From Peptoniphilaceae bacterium (lineage in GTDB: Bacteria > Bacillota > Clostridia > Tissierellales > Peptoniphilaceae), in assembly GCA_029983595.1 (NCBI GenBank), contig JASBZD010000010.1, forward strand, positions 1 to 21,589: a DNA stretch of 21,589 bases, written 5' to 3'. The translations under genes and the position numbers were made by a program. The notes under the pieces were generated by a model, which was given only the letters and a program-made list of their open reading frames with translations, made no database searches and was not told the DNA's origin. Position 1 is the first letter of the stretch. Each line of letters begins with the position of its first letter. Of the stretch, positions 13,476 through 20,092 are shown piece by piece.

Positions 13476-14534
13476 ATGATGAATTACGATAATTTAAGAG
13501 AAGATAGAAAACAGGCGCATATTGAAAATTACTTACTTGCTTCTCATAAAAACTCTAACCTATTTGAAGATGTGTATCTAGAACATTCATCGATTTCTGA
13601 ATATGACTATGATGATATAAATACAAAGATGAAATTTTTAGGTAAAGAAATAGGTATGCCATTTATGATAAATGCTATAACTGGTGGCGGAGAATGGGCT
13701 TATGATATAAATGAGAGCCTAGCATTAATCGCAAAAGAGTTTAATATCCCGATGGCAGTTGGATCACAAAAAATCGCAATTGACAGACCAGAGCTTTCAG
13801 ATTCTTTTAAAGTAGTTAGAGAAGTCTATCCTGAGGGAATAGTTCTTGCAAATCTAGGTACTGAAGCTTCAATTGATGAGATGAAAATAGCTATCGATAT
13901 GATTAATGCAGATGCTATGCAAATTCACTTAAATCTTGCCCAAGAACTAGTTATGGAAGAGGGAGATCGTAATTTTAAAGGTACCTATGAATTAATTGAA
14001 AAAGCTGTGAAGGAGTTAGATGTTCCGGTTATAGTTAAAGAAGTAGGTAATGGTATACAGTCTCAAGTAATTAAAAAATTATATGATGTAGGCGTAAGAT
14101 ATGTTGATATATCAGGAAAAGGTGGAACTAACTTTATAGAGATTGAAGATTTAAGAGATAGTGAGACTGATTATTCTGAGTTTTATTCATGGGGGATACC
14201 TACTGCCCTTGCGATTATTAATGCTGACAATCTAGATTTAGATGATTTATTTTTAGTTTCTAGTGGTGGTATTACTACTGCTTCAGAAATTTGTAAATCT
14301 ATTATTCTAGGGGCTGATATGTGCGCCGGTTCTGGAGAGATTATAAAGTATCTTCTACATGGTGGATATGATGCAGCATATAATTATGTAAAAGGTCTAG
14401 ATAAAAAACTTAGAATTTCTATGATGCTTTTAAATGCTGGAGATTTAGAAGAGTTATCTCATGTAGATTTTAGAGTAATTGGTAGACTTAGAGAAAAACT
14501 TTATCAACCAGTTTTAAAAAGTCATAGTAAATAA
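13476..14534 (+). CDS. fni: Type 2 isopentenyl-diphosphate delta-isomerase (FMN-dependent)
   Basis: 352 residues. Interconverts IPP and DMAPP using reduced FMN; the product feeds undecaprenyl and other prenyl synthesis. Type 2 features: NLREDRKQAHIENYL (6-20), the FMN-binding ITGG (68-71), AVGSQ (94-98), LGTEAS (127-132), HLNLAQELVMEEGDR (151-165) containing the conserved Q155 and metal-binding E157, VIVKEVGNG (185-193), DISGKGGTNF (211-220), a WGIPTA motif (239-244) and SSGGI (262-266), the flavin phosphate loop. The ATG at 13476 is followed by a second in-frame ATG at 13479, and AGAGGTGG (13468-13475) fits the second slightly better. It follows the LCP gene by six bases and closes the operon at a strong terminator. 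Type 2 enzymes usually accompany the mevalonate pathway, which is not visible here. Confidence 0.94.
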   Translation: MMNYDNLREDRKQAHIENYLLASHKNSNLFEDVYLEHSSISEYDYDDINTKMKFLGKEIGMPFMINAITGGGEWAYDINESLALIAKEFNIPMAVGSQKIAIDRPELSDSFKVVREVYPEGIVLANLGTEASIDEMKIAIDMINADAMQIHLNLAQELVMEEGDRNFKGTYELIEKAVKELDVPVIVKEVGNGIQSQVIKKLYDVGVRYVDISGKGGTNFIEIEDLRDSETDYSEFYSWGIPTALAIINADNLDLDDLFLVSSGGITTASEICKSIILGADMCAGSGEIIKYLLHGGYDAAYNYVKGLDKKLRISMMLLNAGDLEELSHVDFRVIGRLREKLYQPVLKSHSK

Positions 14535-14545
14535 TATATTAAATT

Positions 14546-14569
14546 AACCTTCACGATGAAGGTTTTTTT
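14546..14569 (+). terminator. Intrinsic terminator after idi
   Basis: An 8-bp stem (14546-14553 with 14557-14564), a CGA triloop and seven Ts (14563-14569). It ends only 17 bases before the TTG start of the next gene, leaving no room for a separate promoter downstream of it. Confidence 0.85.
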
Positions 14570-14586
14570 AAATTAGGGGTAAAATA

Positions 14587-15171
14587 TTGGACTATAAATT
14601 AAAAAATGATAAATTTTTAAAAATCTATAGCGAAAATGGAGTCTTCTATGGTGGCGATCAGGACTGGTTTTTACTTAAAAGACAGAAATTAAATGGCTGT
14701 GGTCCTATAGCTATTACTAACTCTATAATATATATATTAAAAATGGCGGATGAAAAACTTACTAAAGAAGAATATATAGAACTAGCGACAGAAATATATA
14801 TAATTTTAAACCCAAGCCCCATTGGACTTTTAAGTTTTAATAAAATAATAGATAGAGTTTTAAGTCTTAATAAAAGATTTAATATTAATCTTGGATATAG
14901 AGTTATAAAATTTAATAATAATTATTATGAGTATTTAGAATTTATTAAATCCGGGTTGGCTTTAGATTTGCCAGTTTTATCTTTAAATCTAAATTTTAAT
15001 TTTAGAAAATCTTTTTATTGGCACTGGGTGAGTATTACTGGACTTTTTGAAGATAAAGATGGTGTAAAAATTTCTGTTTCATCATGGGGCAGAAGATATA
15101 TACTAGATTTTAATGAATATTTTAAATCTCTAATGCCTGGAAGCGGTATGATTTATTTTTATAGGAGATAG
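14587..15171 (+). CDS. Putative papain-like (C39-type fold) cysteine peptidase-like protein, cytosolic
   Basis: 194 residues from TTG 14587, with AGGGG at 14575-14579. No signal peptide or membrane helix, so probably intracellular. Residues that could form a cysteine-peptidase site are in the right order: Q33 as oxyanion-hole residue, C38 in NGCGP (36-40) at the start of a helix, H146 in WHWVSITG (145-152), and a polar residue after the next strand in SSWGRR (165-170). This order and the NGCGP-to-HW pattern resemble the bacteriocin-processing C39 and C39-like folds. Activity is an inference. An exact family is not recognised. Its stop codon overlaps the GTG of the TPR gene by one base, so the two proteins are probably made together and may interact. 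Other possibilities are a transglutaminase-like or an inactive papain-fold protein. Confidence 0.6.
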   Translation: MDYKLKNDKFLKIYSENGVFYGGDQDWFLLKRQKLNGCGPIAITNSIIYILKMADEKLTKEEYIELATEIYIILNPSPIGLLSFNKIIDRVLSLNKRFNINLGYRVIKFNNNYYEYLEFIKSGLALDLPVLSLNLNFNFRKSFYWHWVSITGLFEDKDGVKISVSSWGRRYILDFNEYFKSLMPGSGMIYFYRR

Positions 15172-16049
15172 TGTTGGGAAAAAATATTGGAAAATTACTT
15201 TTAGATGCAGATAATAAACGTATCAATAATGATATTTTAGGTGCAATAAAAATTTATGAAGAATTAATTTCTATTTTAGATGATAATGAAAAAATCGATA
15301 TTTTATTTAGATTAGCAGATACATATCTTGAGATTAGTGATTATGAAAATTCTTATTTTACATTTAAAAGAATAATAGATATTGATAATTCTAATGCTGG
15401 AGCGTTTTATGGTATGGCTATTTCTAGTGAGATGTCTGGAGATCTAGACGATGCTTTAAAATTATTTAAAAAAGCTATTGAAATTGATCCATTTTATAAA
15501 GAGGCATATTATTATGCTGCTACGATTTATGGCGATTTAAAAAATTATGATATGGCTATATTATATCTAAAGAAAGTCATAGAAATAGACCCACTAGATT
15601 TTATTTCTTATAACGATTTGGGTTCTATATATGAAAGTCTTGGCGATTATAAGACTTCTCACGATTACTTAAAAAAATCTATTTCAATTAATAATAATTA
15701 CTATTTATCCCATTTTAATTTGGGAGTAGTTTATAAGCGTTTAAAAGAATATGATAAGGCTATAGAAGAATATGAAAGGGCTTTAGAGTTTTCAGACGAT
15801 AGATTTATTTATCTAAATATGAGTGCGCTATATATAGAGAACGATAAGCTCGATGAGGCTTTAAAAATTCTCGATAGAGGTATAAAAAATAATGGTCACC
15901 ATGTACTTTATTATAATAGGGCGTGTGTTTATAGTAAGCTAGGCCTTAAGGATAAGGCGATAGAAGACTATAAAAAATCTTATGAGATAGATAAAGAAGT
16001 AGAAAAATGGGCTAAAAACGACCCAGACTTAAGTGATTTATATTTTTAG
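15171..16049 (+). CDS. Tetratricopeptide repeat (TPR) protein
   Basis: 292 residues made almost entirely of TPR units of about 34 residues. At least seven are visible, for example GAFYGMAISSEMSGDLDD (77-94), AYYYAATIYGDLKNYDM, SYNDLGSIYESLGDYKT, HFNLGVVYKRLKEYDKA and YYNRACVYSKLGLKDKA, each followed by an A/L-x-x-Y/L-x-K-A/S-I-E-I-D/N segment. It lacks a signal peptide and membrane segments, so it is probably a cytosolic scaffold for protein-protein contacts. The start is GTG 15171 or TTG 15174. AGGAG (15163-15167) is too close to the GTG and better placed for the TTG. The one-base overlap with the upstream peptidase-like gene suggests coupled translation and possibly a complex. No catalytic domain is fused to it. 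Confidence 0.85.
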   Translation: MLGKNIGKLLLDADNKRINNDILGAIKIYEELISILDDNEKIDILFRLADTYLEISDYENSYFTFKRIIDIDNSNAGAFYGMAISSEMSGDLDDALKLFKKAIEIDPFYKEAYYYAATIYGDLKNYDMAILYLKKVIEIDPLDFISYNDLGSIYESLGDYKTSHDYLKKSISINNNYYLSHFNLGVVYKRLKEYDKAIEEYERALEFSDDRFIYLNMSALYIENDKLDEALKILDRGIKNNGHHVLYYNRACVYSKLGLKDKAIEDYKKSYEIDKEVEKWAKNDPDLSDLYF

Positions 16050-16072
16050 CATAACTTTATGAAAGGATAATT

Positions 16073-16822
16073 ATGATATATTTAAAAACTGAAGAGCAAA
16101 TAAAAAAGATGCATGAATCTGGAAAGTTATTAGCAGAAGTTCATAAAAATCTAAGGAGTTTTATTAAACCAGGCGTTACTACGATGGAGATTAATAATTT
16201 TGCTGAAAAAATTATTAGAGATGGCGGAGGGATTCCTGAACAAATCGGTTATTATGGGTATCCATACGCTACTTGCACATCTGTAAATGATGAGGTATGT
16301 CATGGGTTTCCGTCAGATAGAGTTTTAAAAGATGGCGATATAATAACTGTCGATATGGTAGTAAACCTAGATGGTGGACTTTCAGACTCTGCGTGGAGTT
16401 ATGGAGTGGGAGAAATATCTAAAGAAATGCAAGAACTTCTAGATGTTACTAAGGAATCTTTATATCGCGGAATTGAGGTTTCGATAGAAGGAAATCGCAT
16501 TGGCGATATAGGAAATGCTATTCAGTCATATGTTGAGCCGCTTGGTTATTCTGTTGTGCGAGATTTTGTAGGACATGGTATTGGTAAGAGTATGCACGAG
16601 GATCCTCAAGTACTTCATTTTGGAAAACCTGGCAGGGGTCAGAGAATCCAAAAGGGAATGGTTTTTACTATTGAGCCTATGATTAATACTGGAGACTGGA
16701 AGGTTAAAATCGATGATAATGAGTGGACTGCTCGTACTATCGATGGTGGAATGAGTGCCCAATATGAACATACTATTGCGATTACAGAAAATGGGGTATT
16801 AATTCTTACAGAACAAGATTAA
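16073..16822 (+). CDS. map: Methionine aminopeptidase, type I
   Basis: 249 residues, a normal type I enzyme without an N-terminal extension. Removes initiator methionine from nascent proteins with a dinuclear metal centre. The five metal ligands are present: D94 (TVDMVV), D105 (LSDSAW), H168 (VGHGIG), E201 (TIEPM) and E232 (QYEHT). The substrate histidines H77 (VCHGFP) and H175 (SMHED) are also there. The start at ATG 16073 has AAAGGA at 16062-16067. It is not in the ribosomal-protein/adk context where the essential map usually sits, so the genome may hold a second copy. Gaps of 23 and 21 bases to the TPR and cyclophilin genes suggest one operon concerned with protein maturation. Confidence 0.93.
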   Translation: MIYLKTEEQIKKMHESGKLLAEVHKNLRSFIKPGVTTMEINNFAEKIIRDGGGIPEQIGYYGYPYATCTSVNDEVCHGFPSDRVLKDGDIITVDMVVNLDGGLSDSAWSYGVGEISKEMQELLDVTKESLYRGIEVSIEGNRIGDIGNAIQSYVEPLGYSVVRDFVGHGIGKSMHEDPQVLHFGKPGRGQRIQKGMVFTIEPMINTGDWKVKIDDNEWTARTIDGGMSAQYEHTIAITENGVLILTEQD

Positions 16823-16843
16823 ATTTAAGGAGATTATATATTT

Positions 16844-17443
16844 ATGCTAAAACAATTACAAAAACCAGAATCAGGCGAAGAAATCGCTATAATGCACACT
16901 AATATGGGGGATATAAAATTAAGATTATTTTCTGATGTAGCGCCTAAAGCTGTAGAAAATTTTATAACTCACTCTAAAAATGGCTATTATGATGGTGTTA
17001 CTTTTCATAGAGTTATCAAGGACTTTATGATCCAAGGTGGCGATCCAGATGGCACTGGCCGTGGGGGGAAAAGTATATGGGAAAAAGCTTTTGAGGATGA
17101 GTTTTCTGTAGAATATAGAAATTTTTATGGATCACTTTCAATGGCTAATGCTGGCCCTAATACTAATGGCTCACAATTTTTTATAGTGCAAGGTTCTAAA
17201 GTGAGCGCTGATCTAATTTCTCAGATGAAGATGCTTGGCGAGAAAAAGGGATTTCCTGACGATGTGATAAGTGCTTATGAAGATTTAGGTGGCGCATATT
17301 GGCTAGATGGAAAACATACTGTATTTGGTCATGTTTATGAAGGAATGGACGTAGTAGAAGATATTGCTAATGTAGAAACTGGGATAGCTGATAAACCTGT
17401 AGAACCTGTAATTATTAATTCTATTGAAATAACTAACGCTTAA
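16844..17443 (+). CDS. Cyclophilin-type peptidyl-prolyl cis-trans isomerase, cytosolic
   Basis: 199 residues. Catalyses proline isomerisation during folding. Cyclophilin active-site elements are in order: FHRVIKDFMIQGGD (54-67; R56, F61, Q64), a GTGRGG loop (70-75), SMANAGPNTNGSQFFI (99-114; A102, N103, Q111, F113) and the WLDGKHTVFG block (153-162; H158). A stretch of about 35 residues (118-150) between the central and C-terminal blocks is longer than in minimal bacterial cyclophilins, giving an extra helical insert. There is no signal peptide, so it acts in the cytosol. AAGGAG at 16827-16832 lies 11 bases before ATG 16844, somewhat far. It follows map by 21 bases. No terminator hairpin is visible after it; the next gene seems to have its own promoter. 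Confidence 0.92.
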   Translation: MLKQLQKPESGEEIAIMHTNMGDIKLRLFSDVAPKAVENFITHSKNGYYDGVTFHRVIKDFMIQGGDPDGTGRGGKSIWEKAFEDEFSVEYRNFYGSLSMANAGPNTNGSQFFIVQGSKVSADLISQMKMLGEKKGFPDDVISAYEDLGGAYWLDGKHTVFGHVYEGMDVVEDIANVETGIADKPVEPVIINSIEITNA

Positions 17444-17452
17444 ATATTATTT

Positions 17453-17478
17453 GTTTATTAGCTAATTTATGAGGGAAT
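17453..17478 (+). promoter_or_regulatory. Sigma-B-like promoter candidate for the small acidic protein gene
   Basis: GTTTAT (17453-17458), a 14-base spacer and GGGAAT (17473-17478) fit the GTTTWW-N(12-15)-GGGWAW pattern of sigma-B-type general-stress promoters. Initiation near 17486 is about 30 bases before ATG 17515. No comparable housekeeping promoter is obvious in the 71-base gap. Confidence 0.4.
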
Positions 17479-17514
17479 AATTATTATATATTAAATCTTT
17501 TGGAGGTACTTAAA

Positions 17515-17787
17515 ATGGTAGAAGATAAAGATCTAAAAAAATTAGATAAAGATACTGAAGAGAGTGTTTTAAATGGTGGAATAAGTTCTGAAAATGCTGA
17601 TAGAGACAAAATAGCACATGATGAAGATTTAAGATATAATAAAGAAGATGAAACTTTTAATAACTCTAACTCTAAACATTATGAAGATGGTAAAGAGTAT
17701 ATAAATGAAGATGAGTTAAAAGATGGTTCTACTGATAGAGATAGAGCTAATGAAAATCTGGAAGAAGATATTTTAAATAGAAGATAA
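17515..17787 (+). CDS. Small, highly charged disordered protein of unknown function
   Basis: 90 residues from ATG 17515, which has GGAGG at 17502-17506; a TTG at 17500 would overlap its own ribosome binding site and is rejected. The sequence is dominated by Asp, Glu, Lys and Asn, contains no cysteine and almost no large hydrophobic residues, and shows no signal, membrane or catalytic motif. It is predicted to be intrinsically disordered. Such small hydrophilic proteins are often general-stress or desiccation-type proteins. That reading is supported only by context: a sigma-B-like promoter upstream, then a baeRF-type gene and dnaJ-clpB downstream. A single-gene transcript is likely, since a strong terminator follows. 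I do not recognise the family. Confidence 0.75.
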   Translation: MVEDKDLKKLDKDTEESVLNGGISSENADRDKIAHDEDLRYNKEDETFNNSNSKHYEDGKEYINEDELKDGSTDRDRANENLEEDILNRR

Positions 17788-17813
17788 TTTAAGTAAGAAT
17801 AAATCAAATTTTG

Positions 17814-17843
17814 GGCTAAGTCTATATAGATTTAGCCTTTTTT
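17814..17843 (+). terminator. Intrinsic terminator after the small acidic protein gene
   Basis: An 11-base nearly perfect inverted repeat (17814-17824 with 17827-17837, one G-T wobble) followed by six Ts (17838-17843). Confidence 0.85.
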
Positions 17844-17869
17844 GATAAAGATTTATTTATTATGGGTAA
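17844..17869 (+). promoter_or_regulatory. Weak sigma-B-like promoter candidate for the baeRF-type gene
   Basis: GATAAA (17844-17849), a 14-base spacer and GGGTAA (17864-17869). The -10-like element is good, but the -35-like element matches only four of six bases of GTTTAA. It immediately follows the previous terminator and is in the right place for the gene at 17901. Confidence 0.25.
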
Positions 17870-17900
17870 ATATGAGTAAAGAAGCAAGGAGGACTATTGT

Positions 17901-18968
17901 ATGAGAGAATTTGATATTAAAGAATTTAATGAAAAAGAAGAAGGAATTTATGTAAGTATATATATGCCAACACATAAAATTTCATCCGAAGCAGACCAGG
18001 ATCCTATTAGGCTAAAAAATTTATTAAATAAAGCTTCAGAAAGTATAACTAGTGAATGTGAACTATCTTCTGAAGATAAAGATGAATTTTTAAAAGAAGG
18101 ATATAAGCTTCTAAAAGATAGAGAATTCTGGAATGAAGGTTCTTATGCTTTATTTGTATTAATTGATAAAGATGGATTAGCTTATCAAAGGTTAGATGGT
18201 GGAATTAACGAGCAGGTTCATGTTTCTAAAACGCCTTATTTATTACCACTTTTTAATGGATATGAGAGAACTAGAGGATATTATATTCTAGATATTTCTA
18301 AAGATAGATTTGAGGTTTATAGCGTATCTAGAGATGGAATAAAAGATTTAGAAACACCTCGTTCTGAAAGAAGATTTGATGAGTTATTTGATGATAAAGA
18401 TGTAAAAGATCTAGATAAAAATCGTACTGATGGAGCGGCTACTTCTTTCCATGGTCATGATACTAAATCAGAAGTAGTGGAAAGAGAAACAGAAAAATAT
18501 TTTAGATATATAGCTGATGAGATGTATAACTTCTTTAAAGCTAAGGGTAATCCAATAATTCTAACTGGCACTACTGAAAATGTATCAGAATTTAAAAAAT
18601 ATGCTGATGGATTAAATATTGTAGATACTATCGAAAAACCATTTGATTCTATTAAAAAAGAAGAGATAATGGATGTTATTAAAGAAAGACTTTTACCTAA
18701 ATATATAAAAGAAATTGATGAAGAGTTAGAAGTTTTAAATACATCAATAGCTAACTCAAATGGCACTGATAATCTATCTAGGATTTTACAAGATGCACCG
18801 AGCGGACGAATTGAAAAATTATATATAGAAAAAGAAATGGATAATATTCATTCAGATGAAATGAATAAGCTTGTATATGATGTTTTAAATGGTGGTGGTG
18901 AAATTATTTTAATTGATAAAGAGAGAAACTCATTTGATTCAGATGTAAAAGCTAAATATAGATATTAG
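17901..18968 (+). CDS. baeRF-type protein (bacterial archaeo-eukaryotic release factor-like)
   Basis: 355 residues. The N-terminal block VSIYMPTHKISSE (18-30) with QDPIRLKNLL (33-42), the middle YILDISKDRFEVYSV (128-142) and FHGHD (183-187), and a C-terminal half with GNPIILTGT (216-224), match the baeRF proteins, bacterial relatives of the archaeal/eukaryotic release factor 1 and Pelota/Dom34 fold. Their role is not established; ribosome rescue or stress-linked translation control has been proposed from fold and gene neighbourhood. No GGQ peptide-release motif is seen. The conserved QDP and GHG-like motifs suggest ligand binding. ATG 17901 has a perfect AGGAGG at 17887-17892. It lies between two terminators, so it is a single-gene unit, next to a small acidic protein gene and the dnaJ-clpB stress operon. 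Cytosolic, with no signal. Confidence 0.7.
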   Translation: MREFDIKEFNEKEEGIYVSIYMPTHKISSEADQDPIRLKNLLNKASESITSECELSSEDKDEFLKEGYKLLKDREFWNEGSYALFVLIDKDGLAYQRLDGGINEQVHVSKTPYLLPLFNGYERTRGYYILDISKDRFEVYSVSRDGIKDLETPRSERRFDELFDDKDVKDLDKNRTDGAATSFHGHDTKSEVVERETEKYFRYIADEMYNFFKAKGNPIILTGTTENVSEFKKYADGLNIVDTIEKPFDSIKKEEIMDVIKERLLPKYIKEIDEELEVLNTSIANSNGTDNLSRILQDAPSGRIEKLYIEKEMDNIHSDEMNKLVYDVLNGGGEIILIDKERNSFDSDVKAKYRY

Positions 18969-18975
18969 ACTATGG

Positions 18976-18999
18976 GGCATACAAATAGTATGCCTTTTT
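18976..18999 (+). terminator. Intrinsic terminator after the baeRF-type gene
   Basis: A perfect 7-bp GC-containing stem (18976-18982 with 18988-18994), a five-base loop and five Ts (18995-18999). Confidence 0.85.
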
Positions 19000-19022
19000 A
19001 ATTTAAAAAATTTTAATATAAT

Positions 19023-19047
19023 GTTTTAAGATATAAATAGAGGGTAT
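19023..19047 (+). promoter_or_regulatory. Sigma-B-like promoter candidate for dnaJ-clpB
   Basis: GTTTTA (19023-19028), a 13-base spacer and a perfect GGGTAT (19042-19047), the best match in the window to the sigma-B-type pattern. Initiation near 19055 would give a leader of about 115 bases that contains two hairpins. No CIRCE element (the inverted repeat bound by HrcA) was found here. Confidence 0.45.
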
Positions 19048-19060
19048 AAAATTTATAGAG

Positions 19061-19132
19061 AAATTTTGGAAAAACTTCAAAATTTTAACTTAATTATTAA
19101 GATATTAAAACCAGAAGTAAATCTTCTGGTTT
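19061..19132 (+). promoter_or_regulatory. Structured leader upstream of dnaJ (two hairpins and a palindrome)
   Basis: The first hairpin pairs 19061-19067 with 19079-19085 and, after a bulged G, 19069-19071 with 19076-19078. A 13-base palindrome (6-base arms, one central base) lies at 19089-19101. A perfect 10-bp stem pairs 19108-19117 with 19123-19132 around a five-base loop; its right arm ends TTT and is followed by ATTTAATG, an imperfect U-tract. The last hairpin could be a weak terminator or attenuator, or could limit access to the ribosome binding site at 19156. These features fill most of the 200-base gap 18969-19168. Confidence 0.45.
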
Positions 19133-19168
19133 ATTTAATGAATATAATTAAAAATGGGGTGAAATATT

Positions 19169-20080
19169 TTGGAATATAAAGATTATTATAAAATACTTGG
19201 GGTTAAAAAAAAGGCTACGCAGGCAGAGATTAAATCGAGTTATAGAAAACTTGCGAAGAAATATCACCCCGATCTTCATCCAGATGATAAAGAGGCGGCG
19301 GAGAAATTTAAGGATATTACTGAAGCCTATGAAGTATTATCAGATGAGAAAAAGCGTAAACAATACGACCAGTTTGGCTCTAATTTTAACTTTACTGGCG
19401 GCGAAAACTTTAACCCAAATGATTTTGGTTACACATATACCAACACTAGTACTGGTGATATGAGTGATCTATTTGATTTATTATTTGGGGGCGAGACGAG
19501 AAAAAGTACATCAACATCTAGCTTTGATTTTTCAGAGTTCTTTGGAGGTGGCACGAGCAGAGCACGCCGTGGCAGAAGAAAAAAAACAGAGTATCAATCT
19601 AATATAACTATTTCTCTAAAAGAGGCTTTTGATGGAGTTACTAAATCAGTTACTGTAAATCTAGATGGTAAGTCTTATAATATGGATGTAAAAATTCCAA
19701 AGGGGATTACATCTGGTAAGAAGATAAAAGCTAAAGGTGAAAAATGGGGTATTGATGCAGATGTTATATTTACTGTAGATGTAAAAGACTATGACGGACA
19801 GACTCTAGATGGAAATAATATTATCTATAGAGTAGATGTTATGCCGTGGGATGCGTATTTTGGAACTGAAGAAGTAATTGATCCTCTAACTGGAAAGATT
19901 AAGATAAAGGTACCTGAAAATACTAGATCTCTTTCTAAACAGAGGATAAAGGGTCGTGGATTTACAGATCTTAAAGGAAATACTGGGGATTTAATAATAG
20001 AATTTAATATAATAAACCCAGATAAATTAGATAAAGAACAAGAAAAATTATATAAAGACTTAAAAGAGTCGTTTAAATAA
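19169..20080 (+). CDS. DnaJ-family co-chaperone without zinc finger (CbpA type)
   Basis: 303 residues from TTG 19169, with GGGGTGA at 19156-19162. The N-terminal J-domain (about 3-70) has the invariant HPD at 33-35 and the helix IV end KRKQYDQFG. A Gly/Phe/Asn-rich linker follows (about 70-125), then an Arg/Lys-rich patch (about 128-138) and the C-terminal substrate-binding beta domains (about 140-300). The Cys-rich CxxCxGxG zinc-finger region of classical DnaJ is absent, making this a type II (CbpA-like) J-protein that would activate a DnaK partner encoded elsewhere. The basic stretch resembles the linker of CbpA. It is followed by clpB after 12 bases, so both are probably made as a disaggregase set. 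Regulation may involve the sigma-B-like promoter and structured leader upstream. Confidence 0.9.
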   Translation: MEYKDYYKILGVKKKATQAEIKSSYRKLAKKYHPDLHPDDKEAAEKFKDITEAYEVLSDEKKRKQYDQFGSNFNFTGGENFNPNDFGYTYTNTSTGDMSDLFDLLFGGETRKSTSTSSFDFSEFFGGGTSRARRGRRKKTEYQSNITISLKEAFDGVTKSVTVNLDGKSYNMDVKIPKGITSGKKIKAKGEKWGIDADVIFTVDVKDYDGQTLDGNNIIYRVDVMPWDAYFGTEEVIDPLTGKIKIKVPENTRSLSKQRIKGRGFTDLKGNTGDLIIEFNIINPDKLDKEQEKLYKDLKESFK

Positions 20081-20092
20081 AGGAGATAGAAA

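Noticed and set aside
17500..17514. TTG 17500 as start of the small acidic protein
   Set aside because: The TTG overlaps the GGAGG ribosome binding site that serves ATG 17515.
18455..18766. 103-codon minus-strand ORF inside the baeRF-type gene
   Set aside because: Antisense shadow without a ribosome binding site or recognisable motif.
18969..19168. CIRCE/HrcA operator upstream of dnaJ
   Set aside because: No 9-base inverted repeat of the TTAGCACTC type is present; the inverted repeats seen have different sequence and spacing.
19197..19463. 88-codon ORF in another frame within dnaJ
   Set aside because: Frame-shifted shadow of the J-domain coding sequence; composition is Arg/Lys/Leu-biased as expected from a shifted frame.
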